Below are positions 24,501 through 34,025 of a stretch of DNA of 64,000 nucleotides, piece after piece (position 1 is the first letter of the stretch; each line of letters begins with the position of its first letter). The notes beneath the pieces were generated by a model that was not told the origin of the DNA, made no database searches, and was given only the letters and a program-made list of their open reading frames with translations. Origin of the DNA: Nectonema munidae. Its lineage: Eukaryota > Nematomorpha > Nectonematoida > Nectonematidae. Where the stretch lies: contig JAUIRK010000694.1 in NCBI GenBank assembly GCA_030549495.1, positions 17,130 to 81,129 of the forward strand, given 5' to 3'. A program made the translations under genes and the position numbers.

Positions 24501-25826
24501 AACTCTAACTCTAAAGATAAGCAGTTTTTTGATTTTCCTAACTCTAATTCTAAGTTTAAGCATTCTTATTATTTACTTAACTCTAACTCTTTGTTTGAGC
24601 ACTCTTCTAATATACCTAACTCTAACTCAAAGTTTGAACACTTTTCTAATTTACCTAACTCTAACTCTAAAATTAAGCACTCTTCCAGTTTTCCTAACTT
24701 AAGTTTAAGCACTCTTCTAATATACCTAACTCTAACTCTAATTTTAAGCATTCTTCTAATTTACCTAACTCAAACTGTAAAATTAAGCACTTTTCCATTT
24801 TTCCTAACTCTAACTCTAAAGATAAGCAGTTTTCCGATTTTCCTAACTCTAATTCTAAGTTTATACATTCTTATTATTTACCTAACTCTATCTCTAAGTT
24901 TAAGCACTCATCTAATATACCTAACTCTAACTCTAAAATTAAGCACTCTTCCAGTTTTCCTAACTTAAGTTTAAGCGCTCTTCTAATATACCTAACTCTA
25001 ACTCTAAGTTCAAGCACTTCTAATATACCTAGCTCTAACTCTAATTTTAAGCATTCTTCTAATTTACCTAACTCTAACTCTAAAATTAGCACTTTTCCAG
25101 TTTTCCTAACTCTAACTCTAAAGATAAGCAGTTTTTTGATTTTCCTAACTCTAATTCTAAGTTTAAGCATTCTTATTATTTACTTAACTCTAACTCTATG
25201 TTTGAGCACTCTTCTAATATACCTAACTCTAACTCAAAGTTTGAGCACTTTTCTAATTTACCTGACTCTAACTCTAAGTTTAAGCAGCCTTCCAATATAC
25301 CTAACTCTAATTCAAAGTTTGAGCACTCTTCTAATTCACTTAACTCTAATTCTAAAATTATGCACTCCTCAGTTTTCTTAACTCTAACTCTAAAATTAAA
25401 CACTCTTCCAATTTACCTAACTCTAACTTTAAGATCTAGCTCTCTTTCAGTTTTCCTAACTCTAAATTAAAGTTTAAACACTATTCTAATTTACTTAACT
25501 ATAACTCTAAGTTTAAGCAACCTTCTAATATACCTAACTCTAACTTTAATATCAAGCCCTCTTCCAGTTTTCCTCACTCTAACTCCAAGTTTAAGTAATC
25601 TTCTAATTTACCTAACTCTAACTCTAAAATTAAACACTCTTCCAGTTACTCTTCTAATTTACCTAACTCTAACTTTAATATCAAGCCCTCTTTCAGTTTT
25701 CCTAACTCTAACTTAAAGTTTAAGCACTATTCTAATTTACTTAACTATGACTATAAGTTTAAGAACTCTTCTAATTTACCCAACTCTAACCTTAAGATCA
25801 AGCCCTCTTCCAGTTTTCCTAACTCT
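21516..25826. repeat. 39-bp higher-order satellite array (about 110 units)
   Basis: The basic unit is 39 bp, starting CCTAACTCTAACTCTAA and followed by a variable 20-22-bp half. At least nine variant halves occur in a recurring order (A to I), giving a higher-order block of about 350 bp when complete. The variant with AGATAAGCAG then TTTTCCGATTTT recurs about eleven times at 260-470-bp intervals, so blocks gain or lose units. The last 450 bp (from about 25370) are more diverged, as expected at an array edge. Open frames of up to 227 codons on both strands arise because 39 bp is 13 codons; they are not genes. Confidence 0.95.
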
Positions 25827-26238
25827 ACGTTGCAACATATCTTTTTATTGTCGCTTGGTATTCCCCTATATCCCTTTCATCTATTTTAGTGTCGCGACTG
25901 TCGCTTTATATTTTCCTATTTTATTTGTGTCGCCATACGTCGCAGCATATCTTTTTATTGTCGCTTGGTATTTCCCTATATCACTTTCATCTATTTTGGT
26001 GTCGCGACTGTCGCTTTATATTTTCCTATTTTATTTGTGTCGCCATACGTCGCAGTATATCTTTTTATTGTCGCTTGGTATTTCCCTATATCCCTTTCAT
26101 CTATTTTAGTGTCGCGACTGTCGCTTTATATTTTGCTATTTTATTTGAGTCACCATACGTCGCAGCATATCTTTTTATTGTCGCTTGGTATTTCCCTATA
26201 TACCTTTCATCTATTTTAGTGTCGCGACTGTCGCTTTA
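25827..26238. repeat. 110-bp satellite, right block (about 3.75 units)
   Basis: This is the same unit and orientation as the left block, with CGCCATACGTCGCAG-type landmarks at 25930, 26040 and 26150 (110-bp steps). The first unit begins at a phase about 33 bp beyond where the left block stops, so the 39-bp array replaced a little of one unit. Confidence 0.95.
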
Positions 26239-26390
26239 ACCAGTACATCTATATATTCAATTGTTTATTATCCATAAGCAAGATTATCAATGTCAATTTG
26301 ACATGATTGACAATTCATATAATGTTTTGTTTCGTGCTATTCAGCGACACATATCATTCGACATATTCTATATTTTAACAAGGCGACACT

Positions 26391-26404
26391 GCGACAATTG
26401 TCGC
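26391..26404. promoter_or_regulatory. perfect palindrome near right end of the satellite transposon
   Basis: GCGACAATTGTCGC is a 14-bp perfect palindrome about 35 bp inside the right terminus. It shares the GTCGC core that recurs in the 110-bp satellite. A transposase- or host-protein-binding role is inference. Confidence 0.4.
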
Positions 26405-26438
26405 AGAAAACACCAAACTCAATTTCTTTGGTAGAGTC

Positions 26439-26700
26439 AAGATTTGATATACCTCATACGATGTTACAAAAGTTATTACTTATATTTTTGCAATTTGCAC
26501 GATATTAAATAATATATTTGTCAAATAATAATCAATATAAAATCCTATAATCAAAGAATCAAAATATATTCTTTAAAAAATCAAAAAATATTTATTCTTT
26601 TGAAATATATCGTTAGCTCCCGTTACTTTTAGAATAGAAAGATAAACTTAGCCTCTCTAATCATTTTTATCAAATCATACATATAGGAAACTAAAAGTAA
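26439..26700 (-). mobile_element. family R repeat, portion right of the satellite transposon
   Basis: It continues the R sequence interrupted at 21135: GATATACCTCATACGATGTTAC, the AT-rich 'tttgtcaaataat' block, and the 'tatcgttagctcccgttactttta' block. At 26600-26715 the segment is an inverted repeat: the TATCGTT...CGTTACTTTTAG block faces its own inverse at about 26690-26715. Confidence 0.75.
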
Positions 26701-26739
26701 CGTGAGACAACGATATATTCATTTTTTATTTCAGTTTTT

Positions 26740-27720
26740 CAGTTTTATATATATTCATATTCAGTTTTATTTCATGAAAACTATATGATTGGTTTAAATG
26801 TTTATGCGATATATAATAATAATACTACTACTACTAAATATGACGATTTTTTGGAAATTTTAACTTATTTGATTTGCAGAAAAAATTTAACTGTTTTTCA
26901 ATATTTCTTTTTCATGATATATATATATCATTTGAAAGCTTATCGTTTGCTACATAGGGTAGAATTTATTTTTGCAAAAGTTTTTAAATTTTTTTGATAA
27001 CTGGACCTTACTTCGAAAAATTTGGTCTAAATTTTAGCAAAAAAAAGGGACTACTTTTTCAGATGAGCAGAAGATTTAAAGAAAAATTTTGAATTAAAAT
27101 CCTATCATTGGAAAGCTATACTCTTTATGGGTAACATAGGCTAGGTTTTACAAAAAAATATGTTTTTCTTTTTCCAAAATCTGCTTTTATGTTAGGTCAG
27201 TCTATTTTTATCTAGTTCCAAAAAATACCAATAAATTAACGTGATGAGTTTATATACTATTTTTTCAATATTTCATATTAACAAATGTAGAATAGGGTTT
27301 TTTACATTTTAAAATGTCATAGTTAAAGAACACTGTCAAAAATAAATATATATATTTTTACTTTTTAGGGGTCAGCATAGGTCAGTATAATGTTTTTCTA
27401 ATAAATTTTATATTATTTTTGAGGTGAAAAATGTCGATCGAATGTACAAGTTTTGTTGGATAATCGTAGCCTATTTTTATTTCAAATCAATTTTTATTCG
27501 GTTTAGATACACTTTTCTAATTTTTAACAAAGGGCATTCGTTATATTTATAGTGACATTGTGTGAAGAATAAATCACATTATTGATTCTAACGCATAACT
27601 ATGCGAAGAAAGATTAACACATCGCGTTTGTGAACGCAGTGGTTTCTTATCTCGCATAGCACGCTTTTGTGTTTTATTTTATCGGGCTAGTGTACGCTTA
27701 GTTTATTTGTAGTGTTCGTA
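26740..27720 (+). mobile_element. family R repeat, body copy
   Basis: This is collinear with 51885-53320. Shared landmarks are CAGTTTTATTTCATGAAAAC, an AAT/ACT microsatellite, CATTTGAAAGCTTATCGTTTGC, the 'gtcagcataggtcagtataatg' block and the 'gcgaagaaagattaacacat' block near the end. It has no coding frame. It lies in the opposite orientation to the R piece at 26439-26700. Confidence 0.8.
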
Positions 27721-28038
27721 GCTGAAATTTTTGTCAAATATTAAAATGCTTACAACTTTCGCATTTCTCAACCAAATTAATCATGCGATATACAAAATTA
27801 GAGCTTTTTTATGGGCTTTCTGAATACATTGCTTATATTATAAGTAGTTTAGAAATAGCATTTTACTGTTCTTTTAACGAAGAGTATTTGTTATATTTAT
27901 ACCACCAATGTGCGATAAAGAAATCACACACCGATGCTATCTATCTCACATTATAATTAATATTTAAAAGTTGCATCGCAGGCTATTTTCAAATAACATA
28001 ATAGTTCATTATTATAGTTGGAGGTAATGTTGCACCAT

Positions 28039-28091
28039 CCGTGCATCGATAAATGTCTTTCCTATGCAATTGGCTTTTTATCGATGCACGG
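28039..28091. other. perfect 15-bp hairpin, 23-nt loop
   Basis: CCGTGCATCGATAAA (28039-28053) is the exact inverse of 28077-28091. This is long for chance in AT-rich DNA because the stem is G+C-richer. It may be the remnant of a small MITE or a structured RNA; nothing further supports either. Confidence 0.4.
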
Positions 28092-28363
28092 AAATCATAG
28101 ACGGAGAATCTCTGAAGTCGGAAAATCTCTGAAGTAAGTTCTTTGTGCATAAGCCGCTTTCTCTCTCTCTAGCTGGTCTATCTTCCCTTGTGTTACATTT
28201 TCTCTGTCACTTTTCTCACTCCCCAAAGTGTAATCTACGCCAATATCACAACACCAGGAAACAATTTATAAAAGAGATGAGGAAGTTTAAAGCTTCATAG
28301 CTCAAAGTGAATCTTCACTCACTAAAGTGTAAACGTTCTTATGAAGAAAAAATAGACTTTAAC

Positions 28364-28460
28364 CAGGGGTGTGCAAACTTTTTCAACGGCGAGTACAATT
28401 TTAAAAAATATATGAGTATCTGGGCCATTTACTCAAAGTAAGTACATCTTGATTCTCCTG
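28364..28460 (+). mobile_element. hAT-like left end fragment
   Basis: CAGGGGTGTGCAAACTTTTT is the canonical hAT end also seen at 55667 and, inverted, at 5720. No matching right end or target duplication was found. Confidence 0.5.
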
Positions 28461-28559
28461 GTTTAAGTAACATAAATTAATTATTTGAAAAACATTAAAA
28501 AATCATTATTATTATTATTATTAAGAAAAGATACACAATCAAAAGATTAATATAAAACA

Positions 28560-29100
28560 GATGAAGAATAACGACCACAAGATGATATTTTAGTAGCAAG
28601 TGAAGAACAACCACCCCGCATGACCCTTTTGAGAACCACCACCCCAAATAGTTTTCCAATAATATTATACAGAATATAGCACTGAAGCAAAATTAAAAAA
28701 ATTTATTTAGTAAAAACTAAAATATTAAAATTTTGATTTAGTAAAGGCAAAATAAAATCTTGAAAATTCATTTTGTGAGAAGAATTGAAATAATAAACAA
28801 TAAGTATACATCTATAATATTATATAGCTGACTTGCAAAACAGGATATTGTTTCAAGATTATACAGTGTTATAAGATTAAATATATACTAGTGATTATAT
28901 ATAGTATGTTTTCAGGAAATCAGTATCAGTGTAATCCGATTAAAAACAATTTGTTTAGTATACGCTCGATTTAATTATACAATACACATTTCAAAGTTTA
29001 AATAAATATAAAACTCAACTGAAGAATAGCGACCCTAAAATCTCTCTTCTGAAGAATAGCCACCCCAAAATTGTTGCGTTGGTTGTTCTTCATATGATCC
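28560..29100. repeat. scattered GAAGAATAGCCACCCC motif
   Basis: Variants of GAAGAAT-AACCACCCC occur about five times (near 28563, 28603, 28632, 29022 and 29048), with an inverted copy near 29075. They look like relics of a small repeat or element ends. The intervening DNA is AT-rich and non-coding. Confidence 0.35.
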
Positions 29101-29187
29101 CAAAACAGTTAAAACATTAAGGTAAACAGTCCACAAAAAACAGAAATGTCCGCTTACTCGGGAGCAATTAAAAAATGGTCATCAATC

Positions 29188-30900
29188 TCAGAGCCGGTGC
29201 TAGGAATTGCGGGGCGCAATTATAATTCTGATAGAGGGGCCCCGACTCTACATAGTAAAATTTATCGGTGTTTATATTTAATATAAAAAAACAGGAAAAA
29301 AGACATCAAACAATTTTTAAGCCACTATGGATACTTTTATTGCTTTACTTTTAACATTAACCCGTTAACGCCCAATGCAGACTATAGTCGACTTTACAAA
29401 AATAAAATCGTCTGCGTTTATCAAAGCTCTTTAATACAAATCTTCTGCTTTACATTAGATATCGTCTGATTATTCTGGTCATCAACGGGGAGGGGCAAAC
29501 TAGGCAATTACATATATTCCTTTAGAAAAAGATTCTTCTAGCTTTTATATTAGCAAAAATATATATCTTTTAAAATATTTTTCGAGATATAATTCTAAAA
29601 TGTAGTTTATTAATTTTTAAAAACCTCTTTCAAAAACCTTCTAAGACTTAAAGTAATAAAAACTAAATTTTAGAACATGAATTTATAGATTTTGGTTGGC
29701 TGTCTGTAAAAATTAATATTTTCATGTGATTTTAAAATTTTAGAGAAAAAATTTCTTTTTTGAAATTTGAAGCTGTAGAAAACTTAAATGTATAAACTTA
29801 AAAGTTAAACGTATAGTAAAAATGGAGAATTTTTATTTCATTGAAAAAATAATTTATTCACAGTTATAAAAGTAAATCATATAGTTAAAAATGTTATCGG
29901 AATTAAAATTTCTATCTTTTTGCAAAAGTTTTTTGAGTTTTGAGAATGATCTTTCTATCTCAGATTTTTGCTGTAAAATAGTGCGGCCTTAACCAACTGC
30001 CCCATCTAGTTACAACTGGTATTGGCGGATACCCCAATTTCTGAAAAGCAAGAACGCCTTGTTCTATTTTTTATTGTGAGCGCCTTGAAATTCGATATCA
30101 AATTGTCAACCGCAGGAAAAAAACTTTTATTTTAAGAGCACAATTATGAAGCAGATGAGAGAAGCACGTAACATGGAAAAGATTCGGAAACATACCTTTA
30201 ACATTCCTGAATGCTGCAGTATTATAACGAGCCGCATCAGTGATCAAAAGCAAAAAGTTTTCTCTGTTTATATCAAATTCTTTAATTGTATCGTCAATGA
30301 AAAAAGATAAGGTTTGTGCGTTCAAGTGGTTTTCAAATAATTTAGTTATCAAGTATGTTTTTGTTGGTTCAACTAATCTAGCAACCAAAATGTTAACAAA
30401 AATTTGGTTTGAAATGATTGTTTCATCAATCATCAAATAAAAATCATGATTCTGTAAAATATTCTTGATACTTTGTAGTTTTTCTTCTGCCAAACATGAA
30501 ACCATTTTTCGACAATAGGAAACAGAAGGAACTTGTTTCCCCAAACTATCAAAAAAGGAAATGATACTGGAATGACACAGTTTGTGCAGGGGTATGTTAG
30601 CCTTTAAAAAGGCTGTGATTAAATTTTTGTTAAATTCTTCTAAAGTTAAGTTTGAAAAGTTTTCAATAGAAGAGTTTTGAGACATAATTTTCAGTTTTTG
30701 TTGATGTTTCTGACCAGCCCTGTGCTGGTCAACAAAATTTTTTTTTCATGTTTAACTTCGATTAAACAAAGTTTACAGTATAATTTGTTTTGTGAAAGCC
30801 AAAATTCATTAGGATATTTTGAAACAATGATTGAAATTTTAGAAAAAGAACTTTTAGAAACTTTAGGCATTTAAAAATGGAATAAAAGCAATTAAAAAAG
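29188..30900 (-). mobile_element. internally deleted hAT element
   Basis: The left edge CAGAGCCGGTGCTAGGAATT is a hAT-type terminus, and the minus strand inside encodes N- and C-terminal transposase pieces. The matching right end was not found, so the right border is approximate. Confidence 0.6.
29855..30870 (-). pseudogene. hAT transposase (BED/CGGBP1-like N-terminus), broken
   Basis: The ATG at 30868-30870 starts a frame with a BED-like zinc finger: CKLC, then (after a frameshift at an A-run near 30745) DQHRAGQKH. The next frame (30098-30685) carries the core: HDFYLMIDETI with the first catalytic Asp, LLLITDAARYN with the second, and FPNLFHVTCFSHLLHNCA, the C-x2-H block of the hAT insertion domain. 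At 29870-29990 the hATC motif SEIERSFSKLKKLLQKDRNF appears. Most of the region between second Asp and C-terminus is gone, which would remove the catalytic Glu. The zinc finger and core resemble the CGGBP1-like hAT group common in arthropods (from memory). It is non-functional as a transposase. Confidence 0.75.
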
Positions 30901-33180
30901 CAATTAATTAGCCTACAATTAAAAATGAATAAAATATATTAAGAAATAAAATAAAAAGTAAAAAATTAAAAGTAAATTCAACTTAAGTAAATGTAAATTT
31001 TCTAAAAATTATAAATAGCGATATAAAAATTTTTTTACTAATTTTTAGTTTCTAAAAACGAAATTAATTTTTTAATTGTGTTTGTAAACATGAAACTAAA
31101 TTTTTTTGCTTAGGCTAAGTTTTTTAACACAAAACATATAAAGATCATTCTTAATTTTGTGATTAGATTTTAAATATATCTTTTTATGTAAAAAGTGGTA
31201 CACATGTAAAAAACTGAAATGAATAATTCTAAAGACTTAATCAAAATATTGGTTTTTTTAAAAAGTATTTATTTTTTAAACACTTTTTAAACACAAAATT
31301 GGTTACACTTACACACTTTGAAAAGTTATTTAATATCTATAGACCCTTTTCACAGTGTTTAATCTTAAAATAATTTTTTTTTATTTAATTAACCTAACTC
31401 TAAAACTTTATCAAAAATGATAACTAAGAAAAGTAATCAAAAAATCTTACTTTAAAAGCAAATAAGATTTGAGGTTAAAAATTAACAATAAAAGAAATTT
31501 AATAAGATAAAAAAAAGTTAAAAATGAAAGATAAAGTAAAGAACTATAAATGACAGGTACCTTTAATCATTCTTACTTATAGATGGATCAGTTTAATTAG
31601 TTCAAACTAAAAAACATGGCTTGGGTTTAATAAGGTTTACTTAATGAAACCTCGATATAGGAAGTTTTTTTATATAAGTGGTGAAACTATAAAAGTTACA
31701 ATAAAGAGGATAAATTTTGTGTAAATCCTATTATAATATTAAGCTTCAAGCTTTTAATCTTTAGAATGTACGGTACTATCTAGTATAACATTTCTGCTCA
31801 ACAAATTAAATTGTTTGTGCCCTTAGCCTTGCAAGTACTTTCTCAACATTAAATAAGTTTTAACTTCTATCTCCTATGTTTATGAAAAATATTAATATAA
31901 TTTGTGTCTAAGTTGATTTTAAGTACACATTCCCACATACTTCTGCCCTTGCTATAATTTTTACGAAAACTATATAACTGCATATATTGAGAAATATTTA
32001 AAATTTTGCATTTTAAAAGGGCAATAAATAAAAGACTTGTATAATATAATAAATTCTTGAATCAAAAATTAGGGGGCATTTTTTCCTAATTTTTATTCCG
32101 GGGCATTTTTTCCGGCAGCAATTTTTCTTACAAGCGTAAATAACACCATACATTTAGTTATCAATAAATTGTTTTTCAGCCCAAAAGCAATTATAACAAA
32201 TGAATAATGGTATTTATTCCTTCGTAACTGTAACTTGAAATATGTCTTCAACAATATGTAAAAAAAAGAATTGTGTTATTAGAGGTTTTTATTGTGAATT
32301 ATCATTACAACAAGTTCACAAACTAGGGAAAAATAATATAGTCTAGAAAATATAACTTTTATGCCTTAACGTCAAAAATATGACTTTTTATGACCTAAAA
32401 AAGTTTAATGAATTGCTTCCGGGGTCTCAAAAATTCGAGATATTTTGTCAAAACTTTCTCTGCTTCAATATTTTCAAATATCACTTTTATGACTTATAAC
32501 TTTGAATTATAATTTATAACTTTTGAATTATTCGACCATGCGTCCTATCAAATTTATGCATATTCCATGGTCTTCATTACCATTGTAATTACAAATAAAA
32601 TAGAATTTTTTATTATAATTTTGTATTTTTCAGTTTTCTTCGTAATTTGCAGATGAGAGGTGCATATTTTTTTATATTTGCTAATGCTTGTTACATTTTG
32701 AGAAATTTTCACCTTTAATCTGTAACAATTTCCAACACAATTATAAAACCACTCTACTATCAGAAGCTAAATTTATTTGTAGATTTTTATAAAATAATTT
32801 TAGTTTTCGGTTTTTTATAAATTAACCTTTGTTTTTATATTACTTATAACTTTTTAATTATTCGCCAAAATTTTAAGTGCGGGTTTAATTTACACTTTCA
32901 TTCCCCAAAAAATAAAGATTTTGGATTGCGCTTTGATAAGTTCACTGAAAAAAAATGAGAAGAGTAAAAGATCAAAAGATGTGTTTTACTAAATTTTTCT
33001 CAATAATAATTAACCTCATATATTTATATTCTTTTTTTCATTATAAACCACTCTCGTACAAAAACCTAAATTTATTTGTAGATTTTTAAAAAATAATTTT
33101 AATTTTCGGTTATCACACGCGCCCCACACAAATATTGAAGAAATATTTTTCTGTATTCTTCTTTATTATTTAATAAATAT
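30901..33180. other. gene-free AT-rich stretch
   Basis: No gene is visible. At 32068-32115 GGGGCATTTTTTCC is repeated twice with a similar third block, akin to the C-run/A-run motif at 2968-3032. Blocks at 32750-32820 and 33040-33110 share 'aatttatttgtagatttttataaaataattttagttttcggtt'-like sequence and so form a diverged direct repeat about 290 bp apart. Confidence 0.4.
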
Positions 33181-33183
33181 TCT

Positions 33184-33220
33184 CATAACCTGTACGGTTG
33201 AACGCGGGTATGATGGTTTT
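33184..33220 (+). mobile_element. Helitron-like 5' end (candidate)
   Basis: TCTCATAACCTGTACGGTTG, continuing to AACGCGGGTA, is identical over 30 bp to the edge of the R copy at 59109. It begins with TC and contains a small inverted repeat AACC-TGTAC-GGTT. Beyond the shared 30 bp the two diverge. Confidence 0.45.
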
Positions 33221-33359
33221 TTGAGGGTATAAAATGCTAATCTACTTTATTTCGTTAGTACTTTCATGTGGTGTAGGTGAAATGACTTCAAATTAATTTC
33301 ATAGACCTAAAAATTTCACCCAAAATTTTTTTACACTAGAAGTTAAAATTTATTAGTTT

Positions 33360-34025
33360 AATAAATTTAAATTCGTATATGCATAATTTGATAAAAATTA
33401 TTAGAGACTAGGTTTATCTTTCTATTCTAAAAGTAAGGGGAGGCAACGATATATTTAAAAAGAATAAATTTTTTTTTGATTTGAACATTTTTCGATTCTT
33501 TGATTACATAATTTTATTTTGATTATTTGACAAATATATTATTTTAAAATCGTGGAAATTGCAAAATATAGGCAATAACTTTTGTAACATCGTATGAGGT
33601 AGCAAAATATGAACAGAAAGTTTCATATTTTTTGATTTTTTAAAGAATATTTTTCAATTTTTGGATTACAGAATTTTATTTTGATTATTTGACAAATATA
33701 CTATTTAATATCGTGAAAAAATTGCCAAAATATTATGTAATATCGTCTCCCCGAATGAGGTATATCAAATCTTACATCTAACAAAATATGAACTGACAGG
33801 TTGGAAATGAACCACCGCAGTATACAGTTTGGAGATGAAACATCGTAGTATACAGGTATAAAACTTATGTAGCATCGTCTCCCCGAATGAGGTATATCAA
33901 ATCTTACATTTGTCAAAATATGAACAGAACGCTGAACATTGTCTACCTAGTCATTTGTACATGGAATAGAAACATCGTAGTATACAGGTTGGATATAAAT
34001 CATCGTAGTATACAGGTTGGAGATT
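33360..34025 (+). mobile_element. family R repeat, minisatellite-side copy
   Basis: It starts TTCGTATATGCATAATTTGAT as at 53320 and runs through 'aagtaaggggaggcaacgatata' and two rounds of the 'gattatttgacaaatata' block. Then come two rounds of the CCCCGAATGAGGTATATC block with the uninterrupted CAAATCTT site, and several copies of the 28-bp GTAGTATACAGGTTGGAGAT repeat. There is no coding content. Confidence 0.8.

Larger units (their letters stand above)
21136..26438. mobile_element. 5.3-kb non-autonomous transposon filled with satellite DNA
   Basis: The left end GGCTATACCAAAG and the inverse of the right end, GACTCTACCAAAG, match at 11 of 13. Both flanks carry AAGATTTG (21128-21135 and 26439-26446), a perfect 8-bp duplication. 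The host sequence is a family R repeat whose uninterrupted form is present at 59386-59393, and on the other strand at 33766-33773, 33898-33905 and 53499-53506. Duplicated target plus empty sites make the insertion boundaries firm. Inside are a 110-bp satellite at each side and a 39-bp higher-order array in the middle, with no transposase. Families making 8-bp duplications include Merlin, P, hAT and the KDZ group; ends beginning GG/GA argue against hAT. The superfamily is undecided. Confidence 0.8.

Noticed and set aside
21577-25470. Long open frames (up to about 227 codons) on both strands read as repeat proteins
   Set aside because: They follow from a 39-bp tandem period; equivalent frames are open on both strands and none has a non-repeat domain.
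21516-25826. CRISPR-like alternation of conserved and variable halves
   Set aside because: The genome is eukaryotic, the variable halves recur in a fixed cycle, and there are no cas genes; it is a higher-order satellite.
21516-25826. Interstitial telomere array
   Set aside because: Only the TTAGAG/TTAGG half of each monomer resembles a telomere repeat; the other half does not, and no pure TTAGG run is present.
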